Both the position numbers and the translations under genes were made by a program. Under the pieces are notes generated by a model, which was given only the letters and a program-made list of their open reading frames with translations, did no database searches and was not told the DNA's origin. A DNA stretch of 64,000 nt, from assembly GCF_000189635.1 (NCBI RefSeq), contig NW_002476167.1:1-64000 (forward strand). The letters run 5' to 3'. This document shows positions 1 through 13,886 of the stretch, piece after piece; position 1 is the first letter of the stretch, and each line of letters opens with the position of its first letter. Source of the stretch: Tetrahymena thermophila SB210 (lineage: Eukaryota > Ciliophora > Oligohymenophorea > Hymenostomatida > Tetrahymenidae).

Positions 1-3000
1 ATTTTAAATAATAGTTATATTCTAAAAGATAATTTGTTTGGTAAATTTGTTTTAAGTGATGTTGATAAATAAATTTTTATTATTTTAAAAGTCGAAATTG
101 AAATTAGCAAGCTGTAAAATTTCTTGACCAATGTTTTAAAAAGTATTATTTTAAAGAGCTATAATATTATTTTAAATATCATAAGGTGAAAAGATAAATT
201 GATTATTTTTTAATTAAGATATTTATTGAAATACATTTGATATTTTAGAGCTAGATATTTATAAGTTGACTTAACTCTGCCAATTTTATTAATTGATCAA
301 AGAAATTCCATTCACTGTTATAACCTCTGTTTATTTGGGCTAAATATAAGTTAGTTCTTATTAAATAAATTCATAGTCTTAACTTGAAATCAAAGCAGAA
401 CATCCTGATATTGAGTCTTTACTGAAAATATCTAAATTGTAATTATTTTCAAAAATTCCATTTTAATGTAAGCCTAATATATTTACTATATTTTTTTGAG
501 AGTCAAATTTATAGCTTAAAAATTGAGGATATCCATAGCTTTACTAAGCTACAATATCGAATTTAGTACCATTTATTATTAGCAGTTCGAATTTATCAAC
601 GAATAATATAGCTATTAAGTTTTTTGCTATCAATTTGAAGAAAGTTATTCTATCTGTAATAAAATCTTTTTTAATTGCTGTTAAAAATTCAATTTTAGTG
701 TCAAGGACATACAAGTTTATTTAAAATGAGCATTAAATAAGTATGTAGCTTTGTTCTATAGCAAAACTATTAATTTTTATATTAGGTAAAAATAAATTTT
801 ATTCTTGTTTATTGTTTGAGTAGTTATAAATATAAGCTTTTTTCTATCCACTAAAACTAAAAATATATCTCTGATAAGCAAAATCAATCAAAAAATTTGC
901 CAATTTAATTTAAGGATCTTCTTTTACTAGAAGTCTTAGGTCTATTTATGAAATAACATTTATATTTTGGATATCTATTTTTATTAATAGTGCACCATTA
1001 GAAATAGCATAAGCATATTATTATTTATCTGAGTTTTCAATCATTTAAATTTTTATTATTTAAGTTTACAAAGAACCCTATTAAGTGGTGTTATATAAAA
1101 AATATTATTAGCTAATTAAGTTATATTAAAGCAGTTAACAATCACTAAATCCTATTATTATTAAATCTTAATTAAAAGTAAACGAAGTGACTAATTATGT
1201 TGAATTATATTAAATTTCTTTGATGATAACACCTTTTTCAATATTTAAATGTAAAATTTTTGAATCGCAAGCAATAGCAATACTGTCAGTTATAAACTGC
1301 TAAAATTAAATAGTGTCAAGCTTGTAAATATTAGAAATTAGGTTATTATTTCTACTATATTAATATTATTAATAAAATAAAATAGAGTCTGAAAAAGCAA
1401 GTATTAAAATATCTTTGCTTTAATTGTATTTTATTTCTACTATTTAATTTTCATTACTTATTGCAAATTCAAATTTTACTTTCTATCCTGTATATCTTTA
1501 GATTACATTATATTTGTTGATAATAAGAAAATCAGCCTGAATACTATTAATAGATATTTAAACAAACAAATTTTGCTGCTCGTTTAGAATAGGTTGATAC
1601 TAGTTTCCCAATAAGTTATAATCTAATTTATAAATCTATTAGTCAGAATAAATAAAAACATCATTTGTTATTCCGTCATAACTAAACTTTTGTATTTTTT
1701 CTTATCCATCAGTAAATTCACTAATTTTAACAAGGCTCTGAAATGGAAGTTTAGGATCTATGGAAGACAGATAAAATGTTCCTTCTGCATCTAAAAACAT
1801 TACATATCGAATAGAATTTTCATCATATTCTACTTGAATAATATTTTTATTGTCTAATGAGTTATATTTAACTCCAGATAAAGTCATAATTTTTTATTAA
1901 GCAGAAACATCATATAAAGAAATTTAGTCCTATCTGTCATTTGTGTTAAATAATATGTAATTTAGCTATTCGATGTATATTAATTATATAATATAACCAG
2001 AGCTATCTCTAATATCAAATTAAATAAAATCAAAGGTTTATCTATCTATTAAAGTCATATCTAATTTTTAAAATAAAATTAAAATTAATTTAATTTAATA
2101 CATTTAAAAGTTAAATATCTTATTGCTATTTTAATATAATAACATAATTGATGTTTTTAGAAATTAATAAAAATGATTTTAAAATTTATTTTTTTACATT
2201 AAGAAAATGAGCAGAAATACTTTTTAGAGTAAAGATAGCATCTTTCTTAATTTCCTTCAATTGTTTGTTTTAAAATTCCATCAAAGTTATAGATTTTGCT
2301 TTTATTATACCTACTGTAAATAAAGATGTTTTGGTTTGTTTCATCAGTAATAAATTATAAGTCATCATATAAAATTAAAAATTTTTGAGAAGTTTTTTCT
2401 ATCTTATCATATAAAAAAATATAATAGTTATAAAGTATGGAATATAAACATATTATTTTTTTTTGTAAGCTTTTACAATTCATTTGGATATAGTCACCAT
2501 TTTCGTCTACAATTTTCTAAGGAGTAAGCTAGGCATTAATAACATAAATGCTACTTCCATATATATAAAGATTTTTTTCATAATAATCATAAACATATCC
2601 AATAACAACTTTCAAATCTTGAAAAAAATATTATTGGTCTGTTTAGATATTTATAAAAATAAATGTATTATCAGATTTCCATATTAAAAAGATTTCATCA
2701 AATAAATCAATTTGTCTTAACTAAACGTTTTAGATAAAAATTTATAAAACGCTATCATTGAATATATCAAAGGAGTAAACTGACTGGTAATTAAAAATAT
2801 AATATTTTCCAAATTTAGCGCTTCTTTTCATATAAGTTGCATAATTAATTTGATAATCACCTAAATCAAGTTTAGAGTATCTATTATTTTAAATTTAGGC
2901 TGAATGCAGTAAACCAGAACTGCTTTCAAAGTAATATATTGAAGTATTCTAAGAGTTTTTTTAATTTTCTAATGGTGTAAAAGGAGACTAAATATAGATA

Positions 3001-5420
3001 TCTGTATAAAAATAATCTATTCCACTAATTTAAATAATATTTCTTTAGATGTCTATAAAGTATTCATAAAATTATTATTTATCATAAACATAGGTGGAAT
3101 AATATTTTTTCCCATTTAAATTTACTTTTTTTATTAATTAACCAATATAAAATGTTGATTTTATAAAGGTTTAGGTATTACTTGAGATGTCTATTAAAAC
3201 AATACCTTCCTATCCTGATAAAACATAAATCTAATCATCATACATAACCCGACCCAACGAGCTAACTTTTGATATTGGCAGCTAATTTATTAAGTAAATC
3301 AATGTCATATCTGAACTATAAACTCTAAAATAGCCTGATTCATCGAAAATTAGAATCTAATCTAAATAAAAATTATTGTTAATTTCATCTTATAAAGAAG
3401 AAAATGATTTTATTATTTCAATATTTTTAGCAAAAGTATTTATATCCTGTATCCATTAAAGTTAGTTATTCAATAAATCGATTTAAAATAAGGATACATA
3501 TCCATAACCTCTTATAATAAATTTTAAATTCTCTATCAAATAGATTTCTAAAATATACTGAGTTTATAGAGTATACACAAATATCATTTGCAGGTCTAAA
3601 GAATAAAGTTTTAAATCATAACCTGAATTAATTAAGATTTTATCACTATAAGTGTCTACATTGCATTACATACACAACATTTCTTACATTTTTTTTGTAA
3701 AAACATTTATTGTTATTATCTTTTACCTATTATAAACAATTATTGTATTATAACTAAGTTTTTTTATGAAATCTATATTATCCTTTAATTACAATTTTTT
3801 TGATAATTAGCCATTGTTCTCATTTGACAAGTCATAAAATATGATTTAATTATTTTATTGGCGTTTAATAAGAAGAGGTGGATAGTAGCTAAGAAATAAT
3901 AAACTTTCTTAAAACTAAAATCCATTTAAGAATGTAGCAGGAAAAGGCGAATAAAAATTCTATATAATGTAAAATGACATTAATTATCTTTGCTATTGCT
4001 ATAGGCTACCTTATTTAATTATTTAAATAGAATCATTATTTAAAATAACTAACTCATAAGCAATTTCTTTTTACGCAGAACTTTGATATTATATTTTTTA
4101 GATACTTTTTGAGGAATAATTCATAACATATTGTTTTTCAGATAAAACAAATTGTTATAAACTTGAATCAAGGTAATAAAATGACATTTCTATTTAATTT
4201 TTAATCACAATTATATAATTTTCTTTTCCCCATAAACTGAAGATCTCAAAGTCTGTAATTTAATCACCACCATTTAAAGTTATTATAAAATTCACAGAAT
4301 TTGTTTATAAATCAATGATAATTAATTGCAAATCAGTATTAACTATCAAATATTGGTTTAAATCAGTGTCTTATGATTAAAATATTTTACATTTTTTTAT
4401 ACTTCTATTCTATTAAAAACTTAAATTAATTTAATCAAATGAATTATTGTCTAAATCGATTTTAAATATTGAACTATCGAAACATGAGTAGTATATTCCA
4501 CTCTAAGATGTAGAGAGAATATCAAAAAAAGTACTTTGTGGCATAGTTTAAGCAATAAAACTATTTATAACTTATAAATTTAAGTGATTATTGTCAACAT
4601 AATTTACTGTTACTGATTAAACTTAAATGCTTTATGAATCATAGATAAAAATATATTGGCCAATAAATATAATTGATTTTGCGATAACACTTATTGTAAA
4701 AGGATTAGAAAAAGTAAATATTTGATTCAATTCATCATAAACAATCTATAGTTATATTTATTCTTTTTGTTAAATGTAAGCTATGCAATACAAACTTTAA
4801 AATGAAGTAATTGAATCAAATGAGATCATATCTTTGTATTGTATTGATTTTCTTGAGTCATTCTTAATATCCCATATAAATAAATAATAATCAGCTCCTT
4901 TTATGAAAATTATATCGTTTATGTGAAATAAGAGAAGATCATTGGTTTAGAATTACATGCTTTTTATGAGAGAAACATCAGTTCTATTATAAATAAAGAG
5001 AGATCCTTCTTTTTAGGCAACATAATAATCAGATTGATATATAAAAAAGTCTTTTGTGATGATGGTTTCTTGCAAAATTTGCTATGAAGGTCTTTAAGTG
5101 TTACATCTTAATTAGGTTTTGCACAAGTTTGTCTTATCATCTTGCTAGGTAGAAGAATCACAGATGGCTACACAGCCGCTCTCTTAAGTGCCATCATGTT
5201 AATTCTTGTCATAAAATTAATAGTTATTACATTTAATGTAAATGCATACATTTTATTTTGAATCTAACTGGTAATCCAAATCACACTAAGTGCATTAATT
5301 TTAATTATTAGCATTATTGATGCAACTTAGACACCCTTCTATCTCTGTACATAGCTCTTTTGCTTTTAATTGGATTACTAAAAACAAAATAACTTTTACA
5401 GTTATATACTTAATCATCAT
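1..5420 (-). CDS. Giant secreted or surface protein, partial (runs off left edge)
   Basis: The gene starts at a tandem ATG (5420) and reads leftward in the ciliate code without any in-frame TGA to base 1, giving at least 1761 residues. One intron lies at 2061-2197 (137 bp, GT...AG); the frame changes across it and stays open on both sides, which supports it strongly. The protein opens with MMIKYITVKVILFLVIQL, a clear signal peptide. A cysteine-rich stretch follows (about residues 22-100, spacing like CLSC and CTQC), resembling growth-factor-receptor-type cysteine repeats. The rest is a very long, cysteine-poor region rich in short segments of alternating hydrophobic and polar residues (for example SDYYVAQKEGSLFIYNRT), suggestive of beta-propeller blades. 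I recognise no catalytic motif. The 3' end lies outside the window. Function unknown; a secreted or cell-surface role is inferred from the signal peptide. Confidence 0.8.
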
Positions 5421-7500
5421 GTAATAGATAATCTTTCTTTTTTTTTTAATAGCTAAAATTTGTTGTAATAATTTATTTATATTTATTTCAAACCTAAAAC
5501 TTGACTATGAATTTAAATACCTCTAAATTTAATTTCTAAATTTTGTTTTTACACTTTATTTATCTGATTTTAATATTGAAATTCTTATTCTGTTTACAAA
5601 TTACATCATTCATTCATTCATTCATTCATTCATTAATTTTATGAGATGGGGTATTTTTTTAATCAAATAATCTGAGACTTTGAAATAGTAATTAATAAAA
5701 ATAATTATAGCTAATAGTTGTGTAAATAAGAAAATATGTTCTTTCGAGCGAAAAAAATAATAAGAAGAATTTCCTTAATATATCTATCAAAATTGAATAA
5801 AATTAATTATAAATTTTCAAATTTTTTATTTGCGACTCTTCTATCAAACATTTTTAAATCAGTTAAAGCAAACTATTTAAAGTATATATAAGAAACCTTT
5901 TTATAATTTCTTTTTAATAAAATTATAGAATCATTTTAACAAATAAATAAGTAAATATGCTATTGAAGTCGGAATTTACTTTTATTTTTTAGTAAGTAAA
6001 AAAGCTTTTTTATATTAAATGACAATTAATTTAGGATTAAATTTTTTAAAATTTTTGAAATTTGCAATTAAGAGCTGCAGAATGGCCCTCAAAAAATGGA
6101 GAAGTGGGTTTTCTTAATTAATTAATTTAATGAGGAGTTAGAGTAATTAATTTTTTTGTTTATCTAAGTTATCTGTAAGCATTTATTGATGATTCAAAAT
6201 AATTTTATCATGTATGTGTTTATCTATACTTAGATATTTCATGCTAGATTTTATTTTTTTAAATTTGTCATTAACTAACTCTCATAGCCATTGAATATTA
6301 AGATGGTATTTTTATCATTCTAAACAGGGAGTTTACAGAGTTTAAATAATAAAGAGAAAAAATTAAGAATTTTTATTAAAGGTTGTGAATTTATATGCAA
6401 AAAAATATTTTTTAAGTTGGGAGGCATATTTTTAAATATAATTCTGACCTACTTCTCGGAGATAAAGTAAGAAATGTAAGTTGCATGAATAAATAGCTAT
6501 GTACGTTTGTATATAAGTATGTAAGAAGTATTAGTATTATTTTACAAAATTTAATTAATTTAATTTCCTACCAATGTCCAATTTAAGGGGGGAAAAATTA
6601 ATGTTTAATCAATTTATTTGCCATAAAATTGAAATCGCTTCAATTGATATATATTAAAAATATATTTTTTAATTATGAAAGAGCTATAATTTTAATATGC
6701 ATTTTGTTAATTTCACAACCATGAATTTTCTCCCAAATTTAACTTATGGCTAATACTTTCTCTGATAAACATTTTAATTTATTTAAATGAAATGTGTATT
6801 GGGCACTTTCTTATCTACAGAATCTTTTTGGCTGATTGATCTTTTAACTGTAATCAATTATTTTTTCACAAACGAATTAAAGTAACTAAATAAATAAAGA
6901 ATGAATGAATGAATATGCTTAATTTTAAGATATTTAAAACTTTATAATATTTTAATTTTAATCACTTTATTTTTTTATTCTTTTGATTATTTAAAAAAAT
7001 AAGTGAGTTTACAAGATTAAAAGTAAAATAAATCACATTTTTTGTAATATTCCAAAAACTTCTGTCTTTAATTCAATCTTCAAAATGATTAAATGTATTC
7101 AAACAAGTTTTTAAGACTTTAATCAGTCAAATTATGATTTTTCTTTCAGGGTTAAAATTGATATGCAAATTACTAAATGTTTTTTGGCTAAGAATATTAA
7201 TATATTCATTGTAAATAAATAAAAAAAATAATATTAAATCTTAAATTAACTAGAAGTTTTTTCAAATTTTAATAAATAAAATATTATAGTTATTACTATT
7301 GTCAAATAAGCATATTATTTTTACAAATCTAAACTTTTTGTAATAATTTGCAATGTTTATAACACTTTGAAGAGAAAATCAATATATAATATGAAAAAAT
7401 AAATTAAATATATCCAATTATTATTAATTAATATCTATTTTATTTTATATTTTTTGTTATTTACTTTAATATTTGATATTTATTTATATATCTATCATTA
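5421..7500. other. Intergenic AT-rich DNA
   Basis: This lies between the giant gene's start and the 3' end of the transporter gene. I find no coding frame. It holds a CATT microsatellite near the gene start, a short GAAT run near 6901-6913, and small islands of less AT-rich sequence around 6070-6105 and 6415-6530 that I cannot assign. Confidence 0.6.
5607..5634. repeat. (CATT)7 microsatellite
   Basis: Seven perfect tandem CATT copies lie about 190 bp upstream of the start codon of the giant minus-strand gene. It is a simple tetranucleotide repeat with no assigned function. Confidence 0.95.
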
Positions 7501-9129
7501 TCATGAAGGTTATTATAATTAAAAACTATCGATTTTTTATCCTTTTAAATCTAATTAAATAATACTTTATTTAGGAGATTGCTATTTGATGGATAATATC
7601 TCGTTTAAGTTTTCTTTGTTAAATTAAGAAAGCATTAATGAGCTTGATAAAATTTAAAAGCACAATATAACAAAAATAAAATAATATTATGCTATGCTTT
7701 CCATAAAAATGCTGATCAAAATAGTAATCATTACTCCCATTCCTTAAAAGAATCTAAAAATGCTAAAGCTTTCAATTTAACCATTAAATTTTACTTAGCA
7801 TATGTAGCTCGCCACACTAATTTAAAAGCAATCTACAAAACCCCAAAGGAATCCGCAAACAAAACAAAGAGCATAACTCTGAAGGAAATAAGCAATAAAA
7901 CTAAAGACTACACATAGCTATAGAATTATATTAGAGAAATAAGCTACTTTTGTATAATGAATCTTACCCATCAGTTTACCGCAAATAGCAGCAGCTAGTA
8001 TTTCGCTGAAGCCAAGTACTGTAAATACATAAGTAGTTTTAATGTTGATGTCTTATTTTTATTCATCATTTAGTTAAGCTGTATCCAAAGAGTATCCAAG
8101 GGAAGATTAAATTATAATATACAAATAGCTAGAATAAAAAGCTATAGCAACACCATTCATAAAGAAAAATGAAAAGTAGGACTACATTTCTTTCTATAAA
8201 AGTAAATTTTTAAATTTTTAAACCCTTTTTCTTGTATTTTCACTAAGCACATAAGAATATTAAGAATTCATAGATAATTAAATTTCAGATTATTTAATTA
8301 AGTGAATTGGAATGTCTTCATAAAAGAATAACATAAAAGCTCCAAAACCAGCAATGCCAGTCATAAAAACCATAAACAAAGTTTAAGAAAAATACTTGAG
8401 CAAAACGAAAGCCATGATAGAACCTAGTCCTTGACTTAGCTAAAAAATGCTCCAGAATATTCCTATTAATTTTCCTTCCTTTTCAGGATATAGTTTACAG
8501 AAAAACATCATGAATGCGCTCTAAGAACTCTTTTAATTGATTAATTAATAAATTAAAGTAAATTAAATTCTATTTAATTATTTTCATTTTTAGATTCTTA
8601 ATGTAAAGCCAAAGTTTGTTAGTTAATTCATATGCCATTTAAAATATTTTTAAATAATTTATGAAAATAAAATTTTTAATTTAAGTTTTACCCATAGTAC
8701 TGCGCTGTTTATACCATTTAAAGCTGTGACAAATATTACAATAGAATATATTAGTGGTTTTTTGCATATAAATAAATCATCATCTTAATGATCTGAGCAA
8801 CTTGACACTAAAATGCCTAAAGAAATAAAACCAGTTATGATCAAAGCGCATATGAATTGAAGCCATTTAACACTGAATTTCTAAGTAATATAAGGCGAGA
8901 TAAAATTACCTAAACCAAAGAAAGCATAAGTTACAAATACGGATATATTTCCAAGATATTTAAAGTTCATTTAATCATACAATTAAGTTACTAAACTCAA
9001 AAATGTGATCTCTGAAATAAAAATAAAAAAATAGCTAAATGCCATATAGATTATCCTTCTTCCAACTCCCTTATATGTATATTTTTTTTTGCTTTAATCA
9101 CTTAGCAAAGACTGTAAATTATCAACCAT
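7501..9129 (-). CDS. UNC-93-like major facilitator superfamily membrane transporter
   Basis: Two exons (9129-8692 and 8520-7501) are split by a 171-bp GT...AG intron at 8521-8691, giving 485 residues and ending at TGA. The product is a polytopic membrane protein with about ten to twelve hydrophobic segments, the first after about residue 25. The segment ALNGINSAVLW just before the intron, followed by a conserved-looking FMMFFCKLYPEKEGKLIG and GIFWSIFQLSQGLGS, resembles the UNC-93 branch of the major facilitator superfamily, which is expanded in ciliates. A central cytoplasmic loop (about residues 240-280) is hydrophilic, and the C-terminal tail is Q/S-rich. Neither substrate nor regulation can be read from the sequence. 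UNC-93 proteins are known as potassium-channel regulators or trafficking factors in animals; whether that applies here is unknown. Confidence 0.78.
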
Positions 9130-10182
9130 AAACCCTAACTAAAACTACTTCTATACAATATCTACTTATTTGGTAATTTAATTTGATACACTAAATATTA
9201 CCAATTAATCCTATTCTTTCAATGAATTAGGATACAAATTAGATAAAATTTATATTTTTTAACAATTAAATCCCTTCCTTTATGGCCCCAAATTTACGCT
9301 AATATAGTTAGATGTAATCAATAAGATTTTTCATTTTTGTTTTAACTTATAAAAGAAATAATTAAGTACTTCAAGTAATATAAATCTTTTCCAAAAAAAG
9401 CAAAAGCTTACATAATTACATTATGACATTTTTTTATAAATAAATTTTTCTTCTCAAATAATTTTAAATAATAATTTATAACATTATATTATGAAATTAT
9501 TTGATGTATATATGTTTGTTTGTTTAAAATTATTAAGTTAAGGATGGATATAAATCAAAATTCATATGTATTTTATACAGTAGATCCATCCTCGTATTTA
9601 AAAAATTTAATTATTTCTATCTTTAAGTAAAATAGTTAAAAAAAGGTAATAGTCTTATATTCGAATTATGCTATTATATTAAGCCCTTAATTTTTTAAGT
9701 AAAAATATTATTTATAGCTATTCTAATTAAGGAAAATTTCTAAAAATTTAGGACTCACTTAAAGAAGAGCTTAATTCAGAGAAGTATTTTGACTATTCTA
9801 ATTCAGCCTCTTTCTAGAAAATTTAAAAAATGATAGGGTTTATTTAAAGCAGAGCTTAGTTCAGAGCATAGACTACCTCTTTTTGAATAATTACAGAATA
9901 TAGCAGTCATAAGACATTTATTTATAATTTTCTTAAAAAGCTAAAGTTATTACTTTATGACTTTAAACCCAATATTTTAATGAAATCAAATTAAATAATT
10001 TATGTTAAATAAAAAAAATATTATTAAAATAAGAAATATTTATTGTTAGTTATAATTTTTTATTGATTTATCTGAAAATTTCCTTTAAAACTATGTATGA
10101 TAAATTAATTATTCACAAAAAGAAATAAACTGATACATTCATTTTTAAGTATTTAAAATTTGTTTATAAAGCAATTATGAAG
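9130..10182. other. Intergenic DNA with a hairpin and a short direct repeat
   Basis: No coding frame was found. A perfect 9-bp stem (AGGATGGAT at 9541-9549, ATCCATCCT at 9584-9592) encloses a 34-nt loop. A 27-bp imperfect direct repeat (9758-9784 and 9843-9869, core AGAGCTTA-TTCAGAG) lies downstream. Neither matches an RNA family I recognise. Confidence 0.5.
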
Positions 10183-10264
10183 GACACTTTGGCCGAGTGG
10201 TTAAGGCGGCGGCCTGCTAAGCCGTTTCCCTCTGGGAGCGTGAGTTCAATTCTCACAGGTGTCG
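10183..10264 (+). tRNA. tRNA-Ser(GCU)
   Basis: The 82-nt sequence folds as a class II tRNA. A 7-bp acceptor stem (GACACUU with AGGUGUC, one U-G pair) and a D arm are present. The 5-bp anticodon stem GCGGC/GCCGU encloses the loop CUGCUAA with anticodon GCU at 10216-10218. A long variable arm (CCC-UCU-GGG) and a T arm GUGAG/CUCAC with UUCAAUU follow, and the discriminator base is G. The long variable arm and discriminator G identify serine, decoding AGY codons. There is no intron. A run of seven T residues directly downstream serves as the RNA polymerase III terminator. It is far more GC-rich than its surroundings. Confidence 0.97.
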
Positions 10265-10273
10265 AATTTTTTT
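10265..10273 (+). terminator. RNA polymerase III T-run after tRNA-Ser
   Basis: AA followed by seven T lies immediately after the tRNA discriminator base, the usual polymerase III stop signal. Confidence 0.8.
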
Positions 10274-10789
10274 AATTTTATTTAAACTAAAAATTCTTAA
10301 GATGAAGAAATTAATTTAATTTTCAACAAATTAACAAATTAGATTTTTAAGTAAAATTAATAAATTGATTTTTAAGTAAGATTATTAAATAGATTAATTA
10401 GATTATTTAACATTAAATAATTAAAAAATATTGATGAATATTAAAATAAATAACTCACTAGTTAAATTTAAAAAAAAAAATATTTATATTATAAGCAAAT
10501 TGTATTCTTTATATTATTTAAGAGTTCAAATACATTCATAAATTATATAATAATTATTGATTTATTTATTTATTAATATATTATTTTTTCTATTATATTT
10601 TATTTTGAAAACATTAATTATAAATAATACTACAGATTTTTATATTGAGATAAAAGAAAGTAATATCTTTCTTTTCTAAATTTGTAATTAAAGTCTGTTG
10701 ATTTTTAAAATTACTTATCAAAGTAGTAGGGAGTTATTTATTTATTTGAGTTATTTTTCAATTTTTCTATTTGGTCTGATTTTATTTAA

Positions 10790-11383
10790 TCAAATACTTA
10801 CTCCAATGATTAAAATCAAACTAATAGCTGATAAAGATAAAACGGTGGATTTAGCACAGTACATGATTGAATTAACATAATTTTACACATCACCATCAGC
10901 ATATTAGCAATTTTGTGTCACACAATCTTATAATGTAGAATTTTAGAACTGACTTTCACAATTGGCCAAACAGTTCTTGGACTCAATAATTAGGCCATTG
11001 CAGGTTGAATTGTTAGCTGCACATGGACTCTGAGTTTGATTTGCACAGAGTAAGAATCCTTAAAAGTATAGAGAAAAATATGCTGTATAAATTGATTAAG
11101 TACAGGTGCATACTTAAACATAGATACTAAAAACACTTTCGTTCTTAGCAATATTTGCACACTAATCTTAAAAGCATTTCAATTGAGTTTCATTCTATTG
11201 ATATTAAGAAGAGCAATCACTAGCACACTTTGCTAGATTTATTTATTAAGTCTAGCATTAATCATCTCCTTCAGAACAGACTTTTCTTTACTAAGATGTA
11301 CATGTTTAAAACTGTGTAAATGACTGGGCATTAACCAAACTGTTTATTATGATTATTAGAGCAGCTAAAAATTATAAGAACAT
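10790..11383 (-). CDS. Small secreted cysteine-rich protein, probably GPI-anchored
   Basis: A single exon of 197 residues runs from ATG at 11383 to TGA at 10790-10792. The signal peptide MFLQFLAALIIIINSLVNAQ is followed by two cysteine-rich blocks of about 60-70 residues with a similar C-x(n)-C pattern (for example CSEGDDQC, KCASDCSSQY, CFQDQC, then SPCAANNSTC, NCLANCESQF, DCVTQNC). A hydrophobic C-terminal tail (LSLSAISLILIIGVSI) with no following charge is typical of GPI-anchor addition. The two blocks look like an internal duplication. Three tandem genes near the right end of the window (57057-57650, 60029-60625, 63105-63701) belong to the same family: same length, same cysteine layout, same NSTC element. 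The function is unknown; surface coat or immobilisation-antigen-like roles are only a guess. Confidence 0.82.
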
Positions 11384-13300
11384 GTTTGTTTATGAGAAAG
11401 CCAACAATAGATAGATTCTAATTTAGTTAAATAATTTTTAAATAATTTATTTTTAAAATTTTGTTTTGTAATTATTTGAATTGTATTTGCAAATAGATTT
11501 ATTTATTTATTTAAATATTAAAGTTAAGTAAAATATATATTGGTTTATTTATTTCTTTTTGATTAAATGAAATTTAAAAGTTTGAAGAATAGCTTTTATA
11601 AAGATATATTTTAATTTAGCTTTCTAGATTAATTTTAATGTTTTTTACTGAACTTTTTAAGAAATAAGCACTTTTAAGCAATTCAAAATAAATATTTTCC
11701 AATTTATTATTGTTATAATTAACTAGCAGATGTTTTGAAAGATCAAATAGAGTTGAAAGAATAATTTTAAATAAGAAAAAAATGAATTTATTTCTATTTA
11801 GCTTTTTAATTATTAATTGATATTTTTTTGTATTTATTTTTTATTAGTTTTTTACATAAAAAAATATTATTATAAAATATAATTGAATAAAATTATTTGT
11901 CTTTATGATGAATTTATTGAATTATTTTCATCAATAAATATTGAAGTAGATTTTATAAAACAATCTCGCTTATAATAATTGCTTATGTAAAATATTTAAG
12001 ATTTTTATTTTAAAATAATAATCTATAAGGATACAAAGTAATCAACAACCACATTATGTATGTAAGTATGTATGTATGTATGTTTTATGTTAAAGGCTAG
12101 AAAAAATTCAATCTTGTAACTAAATAGAAAAAAATTTAAATATTTATCTATTCGAGTGTTTAAAGCATTATTAGAAATTATTCTTACTTTATCTATTTTC
12201 TAGATTATTTTTATAGAATTGTTTAGATCCAAATATTTATTTATTTATTTACTTATTGTAGTGTGTATTTATTAAATTTAATAGCGCTAAATTTTTAAAA
12301 GCAAATTTTTCTAATTTTTGTCTGAATCAGTGAATAAATGAATGGGTATATTAATTATCATTAATGAAATTCTTCAACTATATTATAAATTGTTTATATT
12401 TTCTTACTTTTAATTAAATAAATACCTAGTTTTTATCTAATTTCTTAGAAAATATTATTTATAAAAATGAAGTTCTACTTAATTATATTTGAAATAAATA
12501 CAAAATGAAGGATTCTATTGTTGTATCTTAAATGGTTGAATATTAAATATATTCAATATTTAAAAATATATTATTTGCTTAAAATAATTAAAATTTAAAT
12601 CTTTATTTATAATTTAATCCTCATCTTAATGAATGATATATAACTAGATATAAACAACCTTTTTATATATAATATCTCAGCAAGCGTCTTTTAAATTAAT
12701 CAAATTTAATTTCAAAAATTTTTATTAAATAATTCTAAATATATTTGAATTTATTTATTATTTTTAAATACATACTAATTGTAATATTTTAATTTATATT
12801 CTATAGATATTTTTTTCTATTCATTTATATATTATTATTTTTTCTATTATTGATTTACATTGAAAAAAATATGGGTTTGACATTTAACTTCATAAAATTA
12901 AGAAAAATTATAATTTTTAAACAAATAAATATAAATAATTTAATTAAATTTTTGTATAATTTCATCTCAAATACATTTTTCATTTACTGTTTCTATAAAA
13001 TCATTTATTATATATAAAAAAATAATTTTTTTAGATGATTAACAATCTTTTATATACCTTAATATTTTAATCAATAGATTGTCTTTGTAAAGTAATAATT
13101 ATTATTTTTCATATAAAAAAAACCATTTTTTAATTCATAAAAACCTTCAAAGATTACATCAATTTTTTAAAAACTACAATTGATAGATTTTGAAATTTTA
13201 ATTAAATTTTCTTTTTACACAAATAATTTTTTATATTTGTATTAATTAATTAACCAATTATCTTCTATCTTCGTCTAACTAATGAAGCGGATTAGTCTGT
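11384..13300. other. Intergenic AT-rich DNA, no gene seen
   Basis: Very AT-rich with no sustained open frame on either strand. It contains a small TATG/TAAG microsatellite near 12057-12082 and scattered TTTA runs. Confidence 0.6.
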
Positions 13301-13786
13301 TAAATCTAATTAATAGACAAAAATGGCTTATATTTTTTGAGTTATAAGTCCCATTTTATTATTAAGCAAAATTAAAAAGTCATTCTACTCTGTAAAATAT
13401 TTAAAATTATGAAGCAATTTGAATCTTTAAATTATATATTGTGTGTATATGAAATAGATAGATAGATTAGTAAATCAATTATTTTGTTCTATTTTTTGTA
13501 GAAAATTAAGTTAATTCAATAAATATTAAATATTTTTGATTTCCTTATTAAATACATTATTATTTCTTATATATATAATTATAGTATAGAGGAAATTTAT
13601 TTCGAAATTTTTACATTTATTTTAAAAGGTTAATTTTAATTTGTTCTAAGGCATTTTCTTTAGAAAAAACCTTTAAGCTATTTTTTTTATGCTTTTGATT
13701 ATAATAGATATTTTATTTTCAATTATTTTATGAAATATCTATGCAAATTATAAAAAATGGTTATAAAATTACTTTAAGCTATATAA

Positions 13787-13886
13787 NNNNNNNNNNNNNN
13801 NNNNNNNNNNNNNNNNNNNNNNNNNNNNNNNNNNNNNNNNNNNNNNNNNNNNNNNNNNNNNNNNNNNNNNNNNNNNNNNNNNNNNN
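13787..13886. other. Assembly gap (100 N)
   Basis: One hundred N characters sit inside the diverged repeat region, so the assembler probably could not bridge the repeats. The true length is unknown. Confidence 1.

Noticed and set aside
2484-2687. 67-codon plus-strand frame
   Set aside because: It is antisense to the continuous coding frame of the giant minus-strand gene.
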